DNA of 25,416 nucleotides from positions 1 to 25,416 of the forward strand of contig JBPCJY010000208.1 in NCBI GenBank assembly GCA_051004815.1, written 5' to 3'. The notes under the pieces are model-generated. The model worked only from the letters and a program-made list of their open reading frames with translations, was not told the DNA's origin and made no database searches. Below are positions 1 through 6,217 of the stretch, one piece after another (positions within the stretch are counted from its first letter, which is position 1; every line of letters begins with the position of its first letter). Source of the DNA: JBBQXY01 sp051004815 (GTDB lineage: Bacteria; Chloroflexota; Ktedonobacteria; Ktedonobacterales; Ktedonobacteraceae). A program made the translations under genes and the position numbers.

Positions 1-30
1 AGAGAGCCGCCCCAGAGGGAAGAGGGAAGA

Positions 31-85
31 GCATGAGGTGGGTGAAAGGAGAATTTGGACAGCACCCCTGAAACCCACCTCATGC
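31..85 (-). terminator. Inverted repeat downstream of the aldehyde dehydrogenase gene, possible terminator
   Basis: Two perfect 13-base arms (31-43 and 73-85, GCATGAGGTGGGT and its complement) flank a 29-base loop, 13 bases past the stop codon of the minus-strand dehydrogenase gene. Read on the minus strand the second arm is followed by a pyrimidine-rich stretch rather than a clean run of T. It is well placed to end the dehydrogenase transcript, but the long loop and weak tail leave termination unproven. Confidence 0.4.
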
Positions 86-97
86 TATGCAGGCAGT

Positions 98-1597
98 TCA
101 CACCTGATCGGCGGCTTTGAAGATGACGGTTTTCTCTTCGGTGAAAAACTCGATGGCACGGGGGCCGAGGGTACGCCCGATGCCGCTTTGTTTGTACCCG
201 CCAAAGGGCATTTCGCAGTAGACTTTATTGAAGGTGTTGACCCAGACAATACCAGCTTTGATTTTCTTGCTCATGCGCAAGGCTTGCTGGGTATCGTTGC
301 TCCAGATGGCGGAAGCCAGGCCGTAGATGGTATCATTGGCAAGCTGTAGAGCTTCTGCCTCGGTCGCGAATTTCTGGACGGTGACGACTGGCCCAAAGAT
401 TTCTTCCTGGGCAACGCACATGCTATTTTGCACATTGATCAGGATGGTGGGCAGCATCCAGTTGCCGCCGTTGGCCTGTAGCTCCTGGGGAGCTTCGCCG
501 CCGTAGAGCAAGGTGGCACCTTCGGCTATGCCTTTTTTGACGTAGCCGAGCACTTTTTCCAGGTGTCCTTTGGAGATGATCGGCCCCATTTCGTTGCTGT
601 GATCGCTGCCCGGCCCCACTTTGATCTGCTTCGTGCGTTCCAGATAGCGTTGCATAAATTCGTCATAGATGCCTTCTTGCACAAAGAGCCTGGCTCCGGC
701 GCAGCAGTTTTCACCCTGATTGCGGAAGATGGCACCCACGCAGCCTTCGACCGCCTCATCCAAATTGGCGGCATTCATGACGATATTGGGTGCTTTGCCG
801 CCCAGTTCTAAAGAGAGACGTTGCATGTTGTAGGCACCGGCTTCCATCAAGATGCGGCCAGTGGTAGTTTCGCCAGTGAAGGAGACCCGTTGAATGAGGG
901 GATGTTTGGCGAGATGAAGGCCAATCTGTGCGCCAGGGCCAGTGACGACGTTGAGGACACCTGCTGGAAAACCAGCTTCCAGGGCGAGCTTGCCCAACTC
1001 GATAGCCGTCAACGGTGTCCACGAAGCCGGTTTGATGATGGCGGTATTGCCTGCTGCCAGCGCGGGCGCAATCTTCCATGCCGCTATACCAATCGGATAG
1101 TTCCACGGTACAATCAAGGCGCACGGGCCAACAGACTCGCGCAACGTATAGCCCAGATGCTGATTAAAGGCCGCGCTGCTCTGCCCGTATATCTTGGTAG
1201 TGAACCCCGCAAAAAATTCCAGCGTCTCCGCGCAGTCGTCCACATCTCCAAAAGCCTGTGACCACGTCTTCCCTGTTTGCAGCATCTCAATCGTCGCTAA
1301 TCGTTCATGATCCCGCCGTACCAAAGCAGCCAACCCGTGCAACAATCTTCCCCGCTTGTTCGCGCTCATCTTCTGCCACTCTTCGCTCTCATATGTTTTT
1401 TGTGCGCTGGCTACCGCCCGATCCACGTCCTCGGTCGTCCCTTTCGGCACATGTGCCAATACCTTATTGGTGGCGGGGTCATAGACGGGGAAGGTTTCAC
1501 CATTGCTGGCATCGACGAGTTGTCCATCAATGACCATTTTCGTTTCGTGGGGACGTACAATGGTCGCGATATCATCAGTATGTTCTGTGGTGGTCAT
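98..1597 (-). CDS. NAD(P)-dependent aldehyde dehydrogenase (betaine-aldehyde dehydrogenase-like)
   Basis: Predicted cytosolic enzyme oxidising an aldehyde to the carboxylic acid with NAD(P). The 499-residue length is normal for the family. Visible signatures are the PWN cofactor motif (about 164-166), the VSFTGETTTG Rossmann segment (about 238-247), the general-base Glu264 in LELGGK, and the catalytic cysteine in GENCCAG (Cys298 aligns with Cys302 of mammalian ALDH2; Cys299 follows). EEIFGPVV near 398-405 and the C-terminal PFGGYKQSGIGR are also intact. ATG at 1597 is preceded by AAAGGGA. The substrate cannot be read from sequence; betaine aldehyde or another small or aromatic aldehyde is possible. 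It lies 157 bases downstream of a MerR-type regulator on the same strand and has its own promoter-like sequence. Confidence 0.93.
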   Translation of the reverse strand: MTTTEHTDDIATIVRPHETKMVIDGQLVDASNGETFPVYDPATNKVLAHVPKGTTEDVDRAVASAQKTYESEEWQKMSANKRGRLLHGLAALVRRDHERLATIEMLQTGKTWSQAFGDVDDCAETLEFFAGFTTKIYGQSSAAFNQHLGYTLRESVGPCALIVPWNYPIGIAAWKIAPALAAGNTAIIKPASWTPLTAIELGKLALEAGFPAGVLNVVTGPGAQIGLHLAKHPLIQRVSFTGETTTGRILMEAGAYNMQRLSLELGGKAPNIVMNAANLDEAVEGCVGAIFRNQGENCCAGARLFVQEGIYDEFMQRYLERTKQIKVGPGSDHSNEMGPIISKGHLEKVLGYVKKGIAEGATLLYGGEAPQELQANGGNWMLPTILINVQNSMCVAQEEIFGPVVTVQKFATEAEALQLANDTIYGLASAIWSNDTQQALRMSKKIKAGIVWVNTFNKVYCEMPFGGYKQSGIGRTLGPRAIEFFTEEKTVIFKAADQV

Positions 1598-1647
1598 GGG
1601 GTATTTTCCCTTTGTGTAAGCCGCTCGATAAATAACATGTTACTACC

Positions 1648-1681
1648 ATTCTATGAGGCGGTGATTACCTTCGTCAAGGTA
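1648..1681 (-). promoter_or_regulatory. Candidate promoter with overlapping palindrome for the aldehyde dehydrogenase gene
   Basis: On the minus strand TTGACG (1677-1672) and TAGAAT (1653-1648) are separated by 18 bases, 51 bases upstream of the dehydrogenase ATG. The -35 is embedded in a palindrome, TACCTT-CGTC-AAGGTA, at 1666-1681. A protein bound there would contact the -35, so this is a plausible operator. The neighbouring MerR-type regulator is the obvious candidate but this is inference. Confidence 0.45.
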
Positions 1682-1754
1682 CAGCTTGTCTATTGATTGC
1701 TCTCATATGCTGTAAGTTTGTGGCTTGTCAGACAACCTGGTATGCGGTCGCACC

Positions 1755-2153
1755 TTAACTACAGGCTTCCGCACGAATGATGCAATCGATGCATTCCTCT
1801 AGATTGGTGCAGCGACAATTCAGGCCCTTCGCCAGAATCATCTTCATACCCTGTACCTTGCGCATCAATGCATCCACCTCGGCCAGCCTTTGGTGCGCGA
1901 GCGTCTGCCAGCGTTCAGAGAGCGGCGTGTTATCATCTAGCTCGTTGATGAGCGTCTGAATTTCCGCAATCGTCAGGCCTGCCGCCTGCGCCACCTGAAT
2001 AAACGAGATTCGGCGCAAGACATCGGGATTGTAGCACCGTCGGCCAGCACTGCGCCGCGGCGGTGGCAGGAGCTGGATGCTCTCATAATAACGAATGGCC
2101 GAGGCGCGAATGCCCGCTCGCTTTGCTACTTCGCTGATCGTCAGTTCTTCCAT
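1755..2153 (-). CDS. MerR-family transcriptional regulator with a C-terminal cysteine cluster
   Basis: A 132-residue MerR-type activator/repressor. Residues 1-70 are the winged helix-turn-helix (LTISEVAKRAGIRASAIRYYE is diagnostic), followed by a dimerisation helix to about residue 105. The C-terminal sensor region carries Cys113, Cys115, Cys121, Cys124 and Cys131, spaced C-x-C-x5-C-x2-C-x6-C. SoxR has C-x2-C-x-C-x5-C, so three positions match and one cysteine is moved; redox, thiol or metal sensing is plausible. The start is ATG 2153, preceded by AAGGA eight bases upstream; the frame stays open to 2282 but that would run across the promoter of the divergent thioredoxin gene. Context suggests it controls that gene and possibly the aldehyde dehydrogenase. 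The inducer is unknown. Confidence 0.88.
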   Translation of the reverse strand: MEELTISEVAKRAGIRASAIRYYESIQLLPPPRRSAGRRCYNPDVLRRISFIQVAQAAGLTIAEIQTLINELDDNTPLSERWQTLAHQRLAEVDALMRKVQGMKMILAKGLNCRCTNLEECIDCIIRAEACS

Positions 2154-2174
2154 AAAACCATCCTTGAGAAACGC

Positions 2175-2205
2175 TTGACTTAAAGTCAACCTCAACAAGT
2201 ACACT
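2175..2205 (+). promoter_or_regulatory. MerR-type promoter/operator driving the thioredoxin-like gene
   Basis: TTGACT (2175-2180) and TACACT (2200-2205) are separated by 19 bases, the overlong spacer typical of promoters activated by MerR-family proteins, instead of 17. A perfect palindrome TTGACTTAAAGTCAA occupies 2175-2189, and a weaker dyad (TTAAAGTC/AACCTCAA) is centred between the two boxes, as in the SoxR-soxS promoter. It sits between the MerR gene and the thioredoxin gene. A 7-bp stem-loop (2215-2235, GCCGATA/TATCGGC) would lie at the very 5' end of the resulting mRNA. Confidence 0.7.
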
Positions 2206-2281
2206 TCCATTGTAGCCGATAACAAGCGTATCGGCCAGAGGAATAACCGTTCGGTTCTACAGAAAGGAACAAATACAAACA

Positions 2282-2659
2282 ATGAATGGAAATGATACTG
2301 TATTGACCGTCACCGACCAGGATTTTGCCGAGCAGGTACTGCAAGCGTCGCTGCCAGTGATCGTCGATTTCACGGCCTCCTGGTGCCCACCCTGTCGTGC
2401 ATTGGCCCCCGTCTTCGAGAAACTGAGCCAGAGCTACGTCGGCAAGCTGCGTTTTGCCCGCATGGATACCGACGAGAACCTGCGGACGCCCATGCAAGTG
2501 GGCGTCCAGGGCATGCCTACCCTGGTCCTCTTCGCCAATGGCCAGCCCGTTGGTCGTCTGATCGGCCCGCACCCCGCACGTCTACAACAGGGCATTGACC
2601 GCCTGCTCGCACAGATTGGCGTTGCCCTGGTGTCAAATTACACCTGTCCACACGAATAA
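2282..2659 (+). CDS. Thioredoxin-like protein with WCPPC active site
   Basis: A 125-residue thioredoxin-fold protein with no signal peptide, so probably a cytosolic thiol-disulfide oxidoreductase. The active site is W34-C-P-P-C38 in the context VDFTASWCPPCRALAP; classic thioredoxins have CGPC, and a Pro in the second position usually changes the redox potential. The cis-proline is Pro79 in GMPTL. ATG 2282 follows AGAAAGGAA at 2261-2269. A short C-terminal extension adds one further cysteine (SNYTCPHE). It is transcribed away from a MerR regulator through a 19-bp-spacer promoter, which points to induction by oxidative, electrophile or metal stress. It could be called trxA, but genomes of this kind often carry several paralogs, so I leave the symbol blank. 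Confidence 0.92.
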   Translation: MNGNDTVLTVTDQDFAEQVLQASLPVIVDFTASWCPPCRALAPVFEKLSQSYVGKLRFARMDTDENLRTPMQVGVQGMPTLVLFANGQPVGRLIGPHPARLQQGIDRLLAQIGVALVSNYTCPHE

Positions 2660-2678
2660 TGGTATAAACGTCAATTTT

Positions 2679-2724
2679 AAGTGACGCCCACAACGGAGCC
2701 ACGGCTCCGTTGTGGGCGTCACTT
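2679..2724. terminator. Long perfect hairpin between convergent genes, probable bidirectional terminator
   Basis: Two 22-base arms (2679-2700 and 2703-2724) are exact reverse complements with only two bases between them, so the physical loop would be about 4-6 bases. It begins 20 bases after the thioredoxin stop and lies downstream of the convergent cupredoxin gene. It is followed by TTTCTG on the plus strand and TTAAAATT on the minus strand, so the U-tracts are short. Position and stability favour a shared terminator. Confidence 0.7.
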
Positions 2725-2807
2725 TCTGCGGTTTCGGCCAAACCTAACGAAAGGATTTGGCTCATATGCAACCGTGGTTGTTATAACCACAGTTGGTTTG
2801 AGGCAAA

Positions 2808-3194
2808 TTATTTTACAATCACGGTCAAGTTCATCCCCGGGTGAACCGTGCAGAAGATATCGTAGGTGCCAGCCGTGTTGAATGGGCCTATCGCGTGCGT
2901 ATCGTTACCAGTAAAGGTTTGGTTGACGATGGGTGCGCCACTTTCCTTTTTAAGTGAAGGAGTGTTATTATTCCAGGTGCCATTCTGAATGATATGCACT
3001 GTACTCGTGTCATCAATCAGGTTGAGGCTACTCCCCTTGCTGATAGTGACGGTAGACAGCACAAAATTACTATCGTTCATATGAACATCGTTGCCACTGT
3101 TCCCCCCACTTCCAGTGCTTGAGCCACCACAGGCGGCTATCAGTACAGTCATCAAACTTAAAACTATAAAAGCTGCTACAAGCTTTTTCATCAT
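2808..3194 (-). CDS. Blue-copper (cupredoxin) lipoprotein, plastocyanin/halocyanin-like
   Basis: A 128-residue secreted lipoprotein. The N-terminus is a lipoprotein signal peptide with the lipobox I-A-A-C22, then a Gly/Ser/Asn-rich linker and a single cupredoxin domain (about 38-128). Type 1 copper ligands are visible as His67 (TVHIIQNG) and the C-terminal Cys115-x2-His118-x2-Met121 in FCTVHPGM. It would sit on the outer face of the membrane and carry single electrons, or bind copper. Two adjacent ATG codons (3194 and 3191) compete; AGAAGGAT fits the second slightly better (MKKL start). It is convergent with the thioredoxin gene and divergent from the T-box/proS operon. The electron donor and acceptor are not evident here. 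Confidence 0.88.
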   Translation of the reverse strand: MMKKLVAAFIVLSLMTVLIAACGGSSTGSGGNSGNDVHMNDSNFVLSTVTISKGSSLNLIDDTSTVHIIQNGTWNNNTPSLKKESGAPIVNQTFTGNDTHAIGPFNTAGTYDIFCTVHPGMNLTVIVK

Positions 3195-3214
3195 ATCCTT
3201 CTCTCTCGTTTACA

Positions 3215-3254
3215 ATATGCATAGAGCACACAACCCTGTCTGCTCTATGCATAT
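3215..3254. repeat. 14-bp inverted repeat upstream of the cupredoxin gene
   Basis: ATATGCATAGAGCA at 3215-3228 is exactly complementary to 3241-3254, with a 12-base loop. It begins 20 bases upstream of the cupredoxin start codon, so on the minus strand it would form a stem-loop in the 5' leader or act as an operator. No known regulator is recognised. Confidence 0.5.
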
Positions 3255-3270
3255 CATATTGTCGGTAATC

Positions 3271-3302
3271 TACCTGAATAGGCTATCAGGTATTTACCTG
3301 AT
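3271..3302. promoter_or_regulatory. Candidate operator: three TACCTGA-type half-sites
   Basis: TACCTGA (3271-3277) is followed by ATCAGGT-ATTT-ACCTGAT (3285-3302), a perfect 7-bp-arm palindrome that repeats the same half-site twice. The cluster lies between the divergent cupredoxin gene and the T-box/proS promoter, 43 bases upstream of the latter's -35. It looks like a repressor or activator binding site; the regulator is not identifiable from this window. Confidence 0.45.
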
Positions 3303-3345
3303 GCAATGGGGGGTTAAATCCCTGATGCGCTACACCGAATCATGC

Positions 3346-3374
3346 TTGACAATGCACAAACATTCGTGTATTCT
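3346..3374 (+). promoter_or_regulatory. Sigma-70-type promoter of the T-box/proS operon
   Basis: TTGACA (3346-3351) and TATTCT (3369-3374) are spaced by exactly 17 bases. Transcription would start near 3381, just ahead of the T-box leader. The -35 is a perfect consensus match and the -10 matches at four of six positions. Confidence 0.75.
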
Positions 3375-3390
3375 GAGTACAACCAATAAA

Positions 3391-3659
3391 AGATGGACAG
3401 CGCATTGATCAGGAACAGTAAGCGATGGTGTAGTCGGATAGCGAGCCGGGAGAGTGCAAGCCGGTAGACGATTACCACGTTGAACCCACCTGAGAGCGTC
3501 AGGATATAAAAAACTGACCGGAAGACTTCACCGTTATCAGAAGAAGCGGTTAGCGATACTGAGCTTAACCGCGTGAGCGGAATTGTGCCGTGAGGCGCAG
3601 TTCAATGAAGGTGGCACCACGGGTAACGATCTCGTCCTTTGTAGAGGGCGAGTTTTTTT
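3391..3659 (+). promoter_or_regulatory. T-box riboswitch, proline (CCC) specifier, with intrinsic terminator
   Basis: The leader senses uncharged tRNA and switches between terminator and antiterminator. Stem I closes with TCAGG (3409-3413) on CCTGA (3489-3493). Its specifier loop has the 5' side AACAGTA (3414-3420) and 3' side GAACCCA (3482-3488), placing the specifier CCC (proline) at 3485-3487 followed by the usual A. A further stem pairs GCGGTTA (3546-3552) with TAACCGC (3566-3572). The T-box core AAGGTGGCACCACGG spans 3608-3622, with the tRNA-end-binding TGGC at 3612-3615. The terminator hairpin is 3631-3652 with seven T at 3653-3659. Proline agrees with the downstream proS gene. The exact 5' end is estimated. 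Confidence 0.93.
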
Positions 3660-3715
3660 ATGGTCTTTTTGGGCTTGTGTCATAGTGTCATGTATAGTCA
3701 TGTGAGGATTGAGGT

Positions 3716-4387
3716 ATGCGATTACAGCTGGATGAAAGCTTAAAAACACGTATCCCTGGTGTCACATTTGGGATGGTGACGATACAAGGGGTGATGGTGC
3801 GAGAGCGCGACGAGCGGCTCTGGCAGCAGGTAGAGACGCTGTGTCAGCAACAGGGCCGTGAATTTGCGCTGGAAGAGCTTGCGGGATATGCCCAGATAGC
3901 GGCAGTGCGTGGCCTGCAAAAGTCGTTTGGTTTTGACCCGACGCGCTATCGCCCTTCGTCGGAGGCTCTATTACGACGCGTGTTGAAGGGGCAGGGTCTC
4001 TATCAGATCAATACGGCGGTGGATGTGAACAACCTGTGCTCGTTGGAGTTTTTGTTACCGATGTGCATTTACGATTTGCGCAATGTTGCGGGACAGATCG
4101 TCGTGCGTGTCGGGGAGCCTGGCGAAGAGTATCCTGGCATTGGGCGACAGGTGTTCCAGATTGTACATAAGGTCATTATCGCCGATGACCACGGCATCAT
4201 GGGAAGTACCGTTTCCGATTCGGAGCGTACCAAGGTGACAACGGCAACGACCGATATTCTCCTGGCGATTTACGCGCCTGTCGGCAAAGATCCGCGCCTG
4301 ATCCAGGAATACGCGGCTCTCGCTGGCAAAAGGATGGTTGAGTTTAATGGTGGTCAGGTAAGCGATGTGCTTGCGCTGACGGTATAA
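3716..4387 (+). CDS. Stand-alone B3/B4 tRNA-binding/editing-domain protein
   Basis: A 223-residue protein resembling the B3/B4 domain of the phenylalanyl-tRNA synthetase beta subunit (the free-standing family often annotated as COG3382). In PheRS this domain hydrolyses Tyr-tRNA(Phe). Family-like segments are NLCSLEFLLPMCIYDLRNVAG (about 106-126), the Arg-Val-Gly-Glu-Pro-Gly stretch after it, and DDHGIMGSTVSDSERTKVTT (about 160-179). No signal peptide or membrane segment is seen, so it is cytosolic. It starts 57 bases after the T-box terminator, at ATG 3716 with GAGG close by, and ends 21 bases before proS. It is therefore under the same proline T-box control, suggesting a role in tRNA(Pro) quality control or proline homeostasis. 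That role is inference. Confidence 0.82.
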   Translation: MRLQLDESLKTRIPGVTFGMVTIQGVMVRERDERLWQQVETLCQQQGREFALEELAGYAQIAAVRGLQKSFGFDPTRYRPSSEALLRRVLKGQGLYQINTAVDVNNLCSLEFLLPMCIYDLRNVAGQIVVRVGEPGEEYPGIGRQVFQIVHKVIIADDHGIMGSTVSDSERTKVTTATTDILLAIYAPVGKDPRLIQEYAALAGKRMVEFNGGQVSDVLALTV

Positions 4388-4408
4388 GATAAAAAATTTG
4401 GAGGAATT

Positions 4409-6217
4409 ATGCGAGTTTCAGAACAACTCACGAAAACATTGCGTGAAGTACCCCGCGATTCGGAGGGTGGCAATCAGGAGTTATTGGTACGGGCGGGCTT
4501 TATTCGCCAGCTTACGGCGGGGGTCTATAGTATGTTGCCGCTCGGCAATCGTGTGATACGGAAAATCTCGCAGATTGTGCGCGAGGAGATGGATCGGGCG
4601 GGTGGACAGGAGGTGTCCATGCCGGTCATTCAGCCGAAAGACCTGTGGGATATTTCGCCAGCCAATGGTGGGCCGAGCCGTTCGGAGGCGATGGGCGATG
4701 TGCTCTTTAAGCTGAAAGATCGCAAGGGACGCGATATGGTGCTTGGCCCGACGCATGAAGAGGTGGTGACTACGCTGGCTGCCGATTTCGTGCGCAGTTA
4801 TCGCGATCTGCCGCAGTTGATTTACCAGATACAGACAAAATTGCGCGATGAGCCGCGTCCCCGCGCCGGTCTATTGCGTGTGCGTGAATTCATCATGAAG
4901 GATTTGTATAGCTTCGATGCCGATTACGAGGGCATGGATGTCAGTTATCGCAAGATGGCGCAGGCGTATCGCAACATTTTTACGCGCTGTGGCATGCGTT
5001 TTATCGTCATCAGTGCTGATAGCGGGGCTATTGGCGGCAAGGAGTCGCAAGAGTTCCTCGCCATTACCGAAGCGGGTGAAGACGATGCTATGATGTGCGA
5101 TACATGTGATTACGCGGCCAATCGCGAAAAGGCTGAATTTGTGCGTACCGAGCTTGCAATAGAGCCGGAAGGTGCGTTGGAAGAGGTCTCTACGCCCAAC
5201 ATCACGTCGATCAGCGATTTAGCAGCCTTCTTGCACATTCCAGCGGCGAAGACGATCAAAGCCGTCTGCTATGTCGCGAGTGGTAGGCTGGTGATGGCAA
5301 TTGTGCGCGGCGATCTGGATATCAACGAGGTCAAGCTGACGAACACGCTTTATCACAATGGCATTAACGCGGCAGACCTGCACCTGGCAACGGCTGAGGA
5401 GCTGGCAAAGGTGGGTATTGTGGCTGGCTACACCTCTCCGGTGCAGAAGGACACCCAGGTATTCATCGTGGCGGACATCTCATTGAAGTTGGGCAACAAC
5501 TTCGTCGCGGGAGCCAATAAAGCCAATTACCACCTGAAAAACGTGAACTATCCGCGCGATTTCCGCGTGGATGTGTGGGAGGATACCGCCTCCGCCTATG
5601 ATGGCGCAACATGTATCGTATGTAGCGGAACGCTGCATGCCATTCGTGGCAGCGAGGTTGGTCACATCTTCAAGCTGGGGACGCGCTATAGCGAGTCGAT
5701 GGGGGCGACGTTCCTGGATGCGGAAGGTGTAGCGCACCCGATTTTGATGGGTTGCTATGGCATTGGTATTGGACGCATCATGGCGACCATTGTGGAGCAG
5801 AGCCACGACGAGAAGGGTATCATCTGGCCCTTGAGCATCGCGCCGTACCAGGTCAACTTGCTTGGTCTCGATCTGGACAAAGGCGAGACGCGACAAGTGG
5901 TAGAGCAACTCTATGCTGACCTGACGGCAGCAGGTGTTGAGGTACTCTATGACGACCGCACTGAGACGGCTGGTGTCAAGTTCAACGACGCCGACCTGAT
6001 CGGTCTGCCGTTGCGGGCCGTTGTCAGCAAACGCTCACTCAAGAACGGAGGCATGGAACTCAAGCTGCGCTCCCAAAAGGAGAGCCGTATTGTGCCGCTC
6101 ACGGAGGCCGTGCAGGTAATCCAGGAAGAGGTGCGGCGCGGGATGAAAGAGATTCAGGAAGGTTTGACGACAATGACAATCGGCAGTTTAGTGATTGAGT
6201 CGATGGAGGCTTGCTGA
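4409..6217 (+). CDS. proS: Prolyl-tRNA synthetase, bacterial type with INS editing domain
   Basis: Class II synthetase charging tRNA(Pro), 602 residues. Seen in order: motif 1 around 45-75, GPTHEE at 113-118, motif 2 with R157-V-R-E-F (157-161), an insertion (INS, YbaK-like) editing domain at about 230-400, motif 3 GIGIGR at 451-456, and an anticodon-binding domain to about 580. Lys281 in KTIKAV matches the region of the E. coli INS lysine (Lys279), and GANKANYH is the second INS signature, so cis-editing of Ala-tRNA(Pro) is expected. CDTC (230-233) and CIVC (402-405) flank the INS domain. TTGGAGGAATT precedes ATG 4409. The last 20 or so residues extend past the usual end and overlap the convergent lipoprotein gene by 64 bases. 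Confidence 0.97.
   Translation: MRVSEQLTKTLREVPRDSEGGNQELLVRAGFIRQLTAGVYSMLPLGNRVIRKISQIVREEMDRAGGQEVSMPVIQPKDLWDISPANGGPSRSEAMGDVLFKLKDRKGRDMVLGPTHEEVVTTLAADFVRSYRDLPQLIYQIQTKLRDEPRPRAGLLRVREFIMKDLYSFDADYEGMDVSYRKMAQAYRNIFTRCGMRFIVISADSGAIGGKESQEFLAITEAGEDDAMMCDTCDYAANREKAEFVRTELAIEPEGALEEVSTPNITSISDLAAFLHIPAAKTIKAVCYVASGRLVMAIVRGDLDINEVKLTNTLYHNGINAADLHLATAEELAKVGIVAGYTSPVQKDTQVFIVADISLKLGNNFVAGANKANYHLKNVNYPRDFRVDVWEDTASAYDGATCIVCSGTLHAIRGSEVGHIFKLGTRYSESMGATFLDAEGVAHPILMGCYGIGIGRIMATIVEQSHDEKGIIWPLSIAPYQVNLLGLDLDKGETRQVVEQLYADLTAAGVEVLYDDRTETAGVKFNDADLIGLPLRAVVSKRSLKNGGMELKLRSQKESRIVPLTEAVQVIQEEVRRGMKEIQEGLTTMTIGSLVIESMEAC

Noticed and set aside
38..349. 103-residue plus-strand open frame
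   Set aside because: It lies antisense to the 3' end of the aldehyde dehydrogenase gene, has no ribosome site and no recognisable protein features.
2154..2282. Longer MerR start at 2282
   Set aside because: The extra 43 residues do not look like a MerR N-terminus and would place coding DNA over the divergent thioredoxin promoter; ATG 2153 has a good ribosome site.
2774..2790. GTGGTT/AACCAC hairpin as a terminator for the cupredoxin gene
   Set aside because: The stem is only six base pairs with no T-run; the 22-bp hairpin just beyond it is a far better candidate.
3215..3254. Inverted repeat as an insertion-sequence end
   Set aside because: There is no transposase, no target-site duplication and no second copy in the window.
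3091..3408. Plus-strand 105-residue open frame between cupredoxin and the T-box
   Set aside because: It runs through the divergent promoter region and into the T-box leader, lacks a ribosome site, and has no family features.
3481..3491. Alternative T-box specifiers (AAC or ACC)
   Set aside because: Alignment of the loop with the known glyQS-type specifier loop places CCC before the conserved A, and the downstream gene is proS.
3537..3749. Minus-strand 70-residue open frame
   Set aside because: It is antisense to the T-box terminator region, and the RNA structure on the plus strand explains the sequence.
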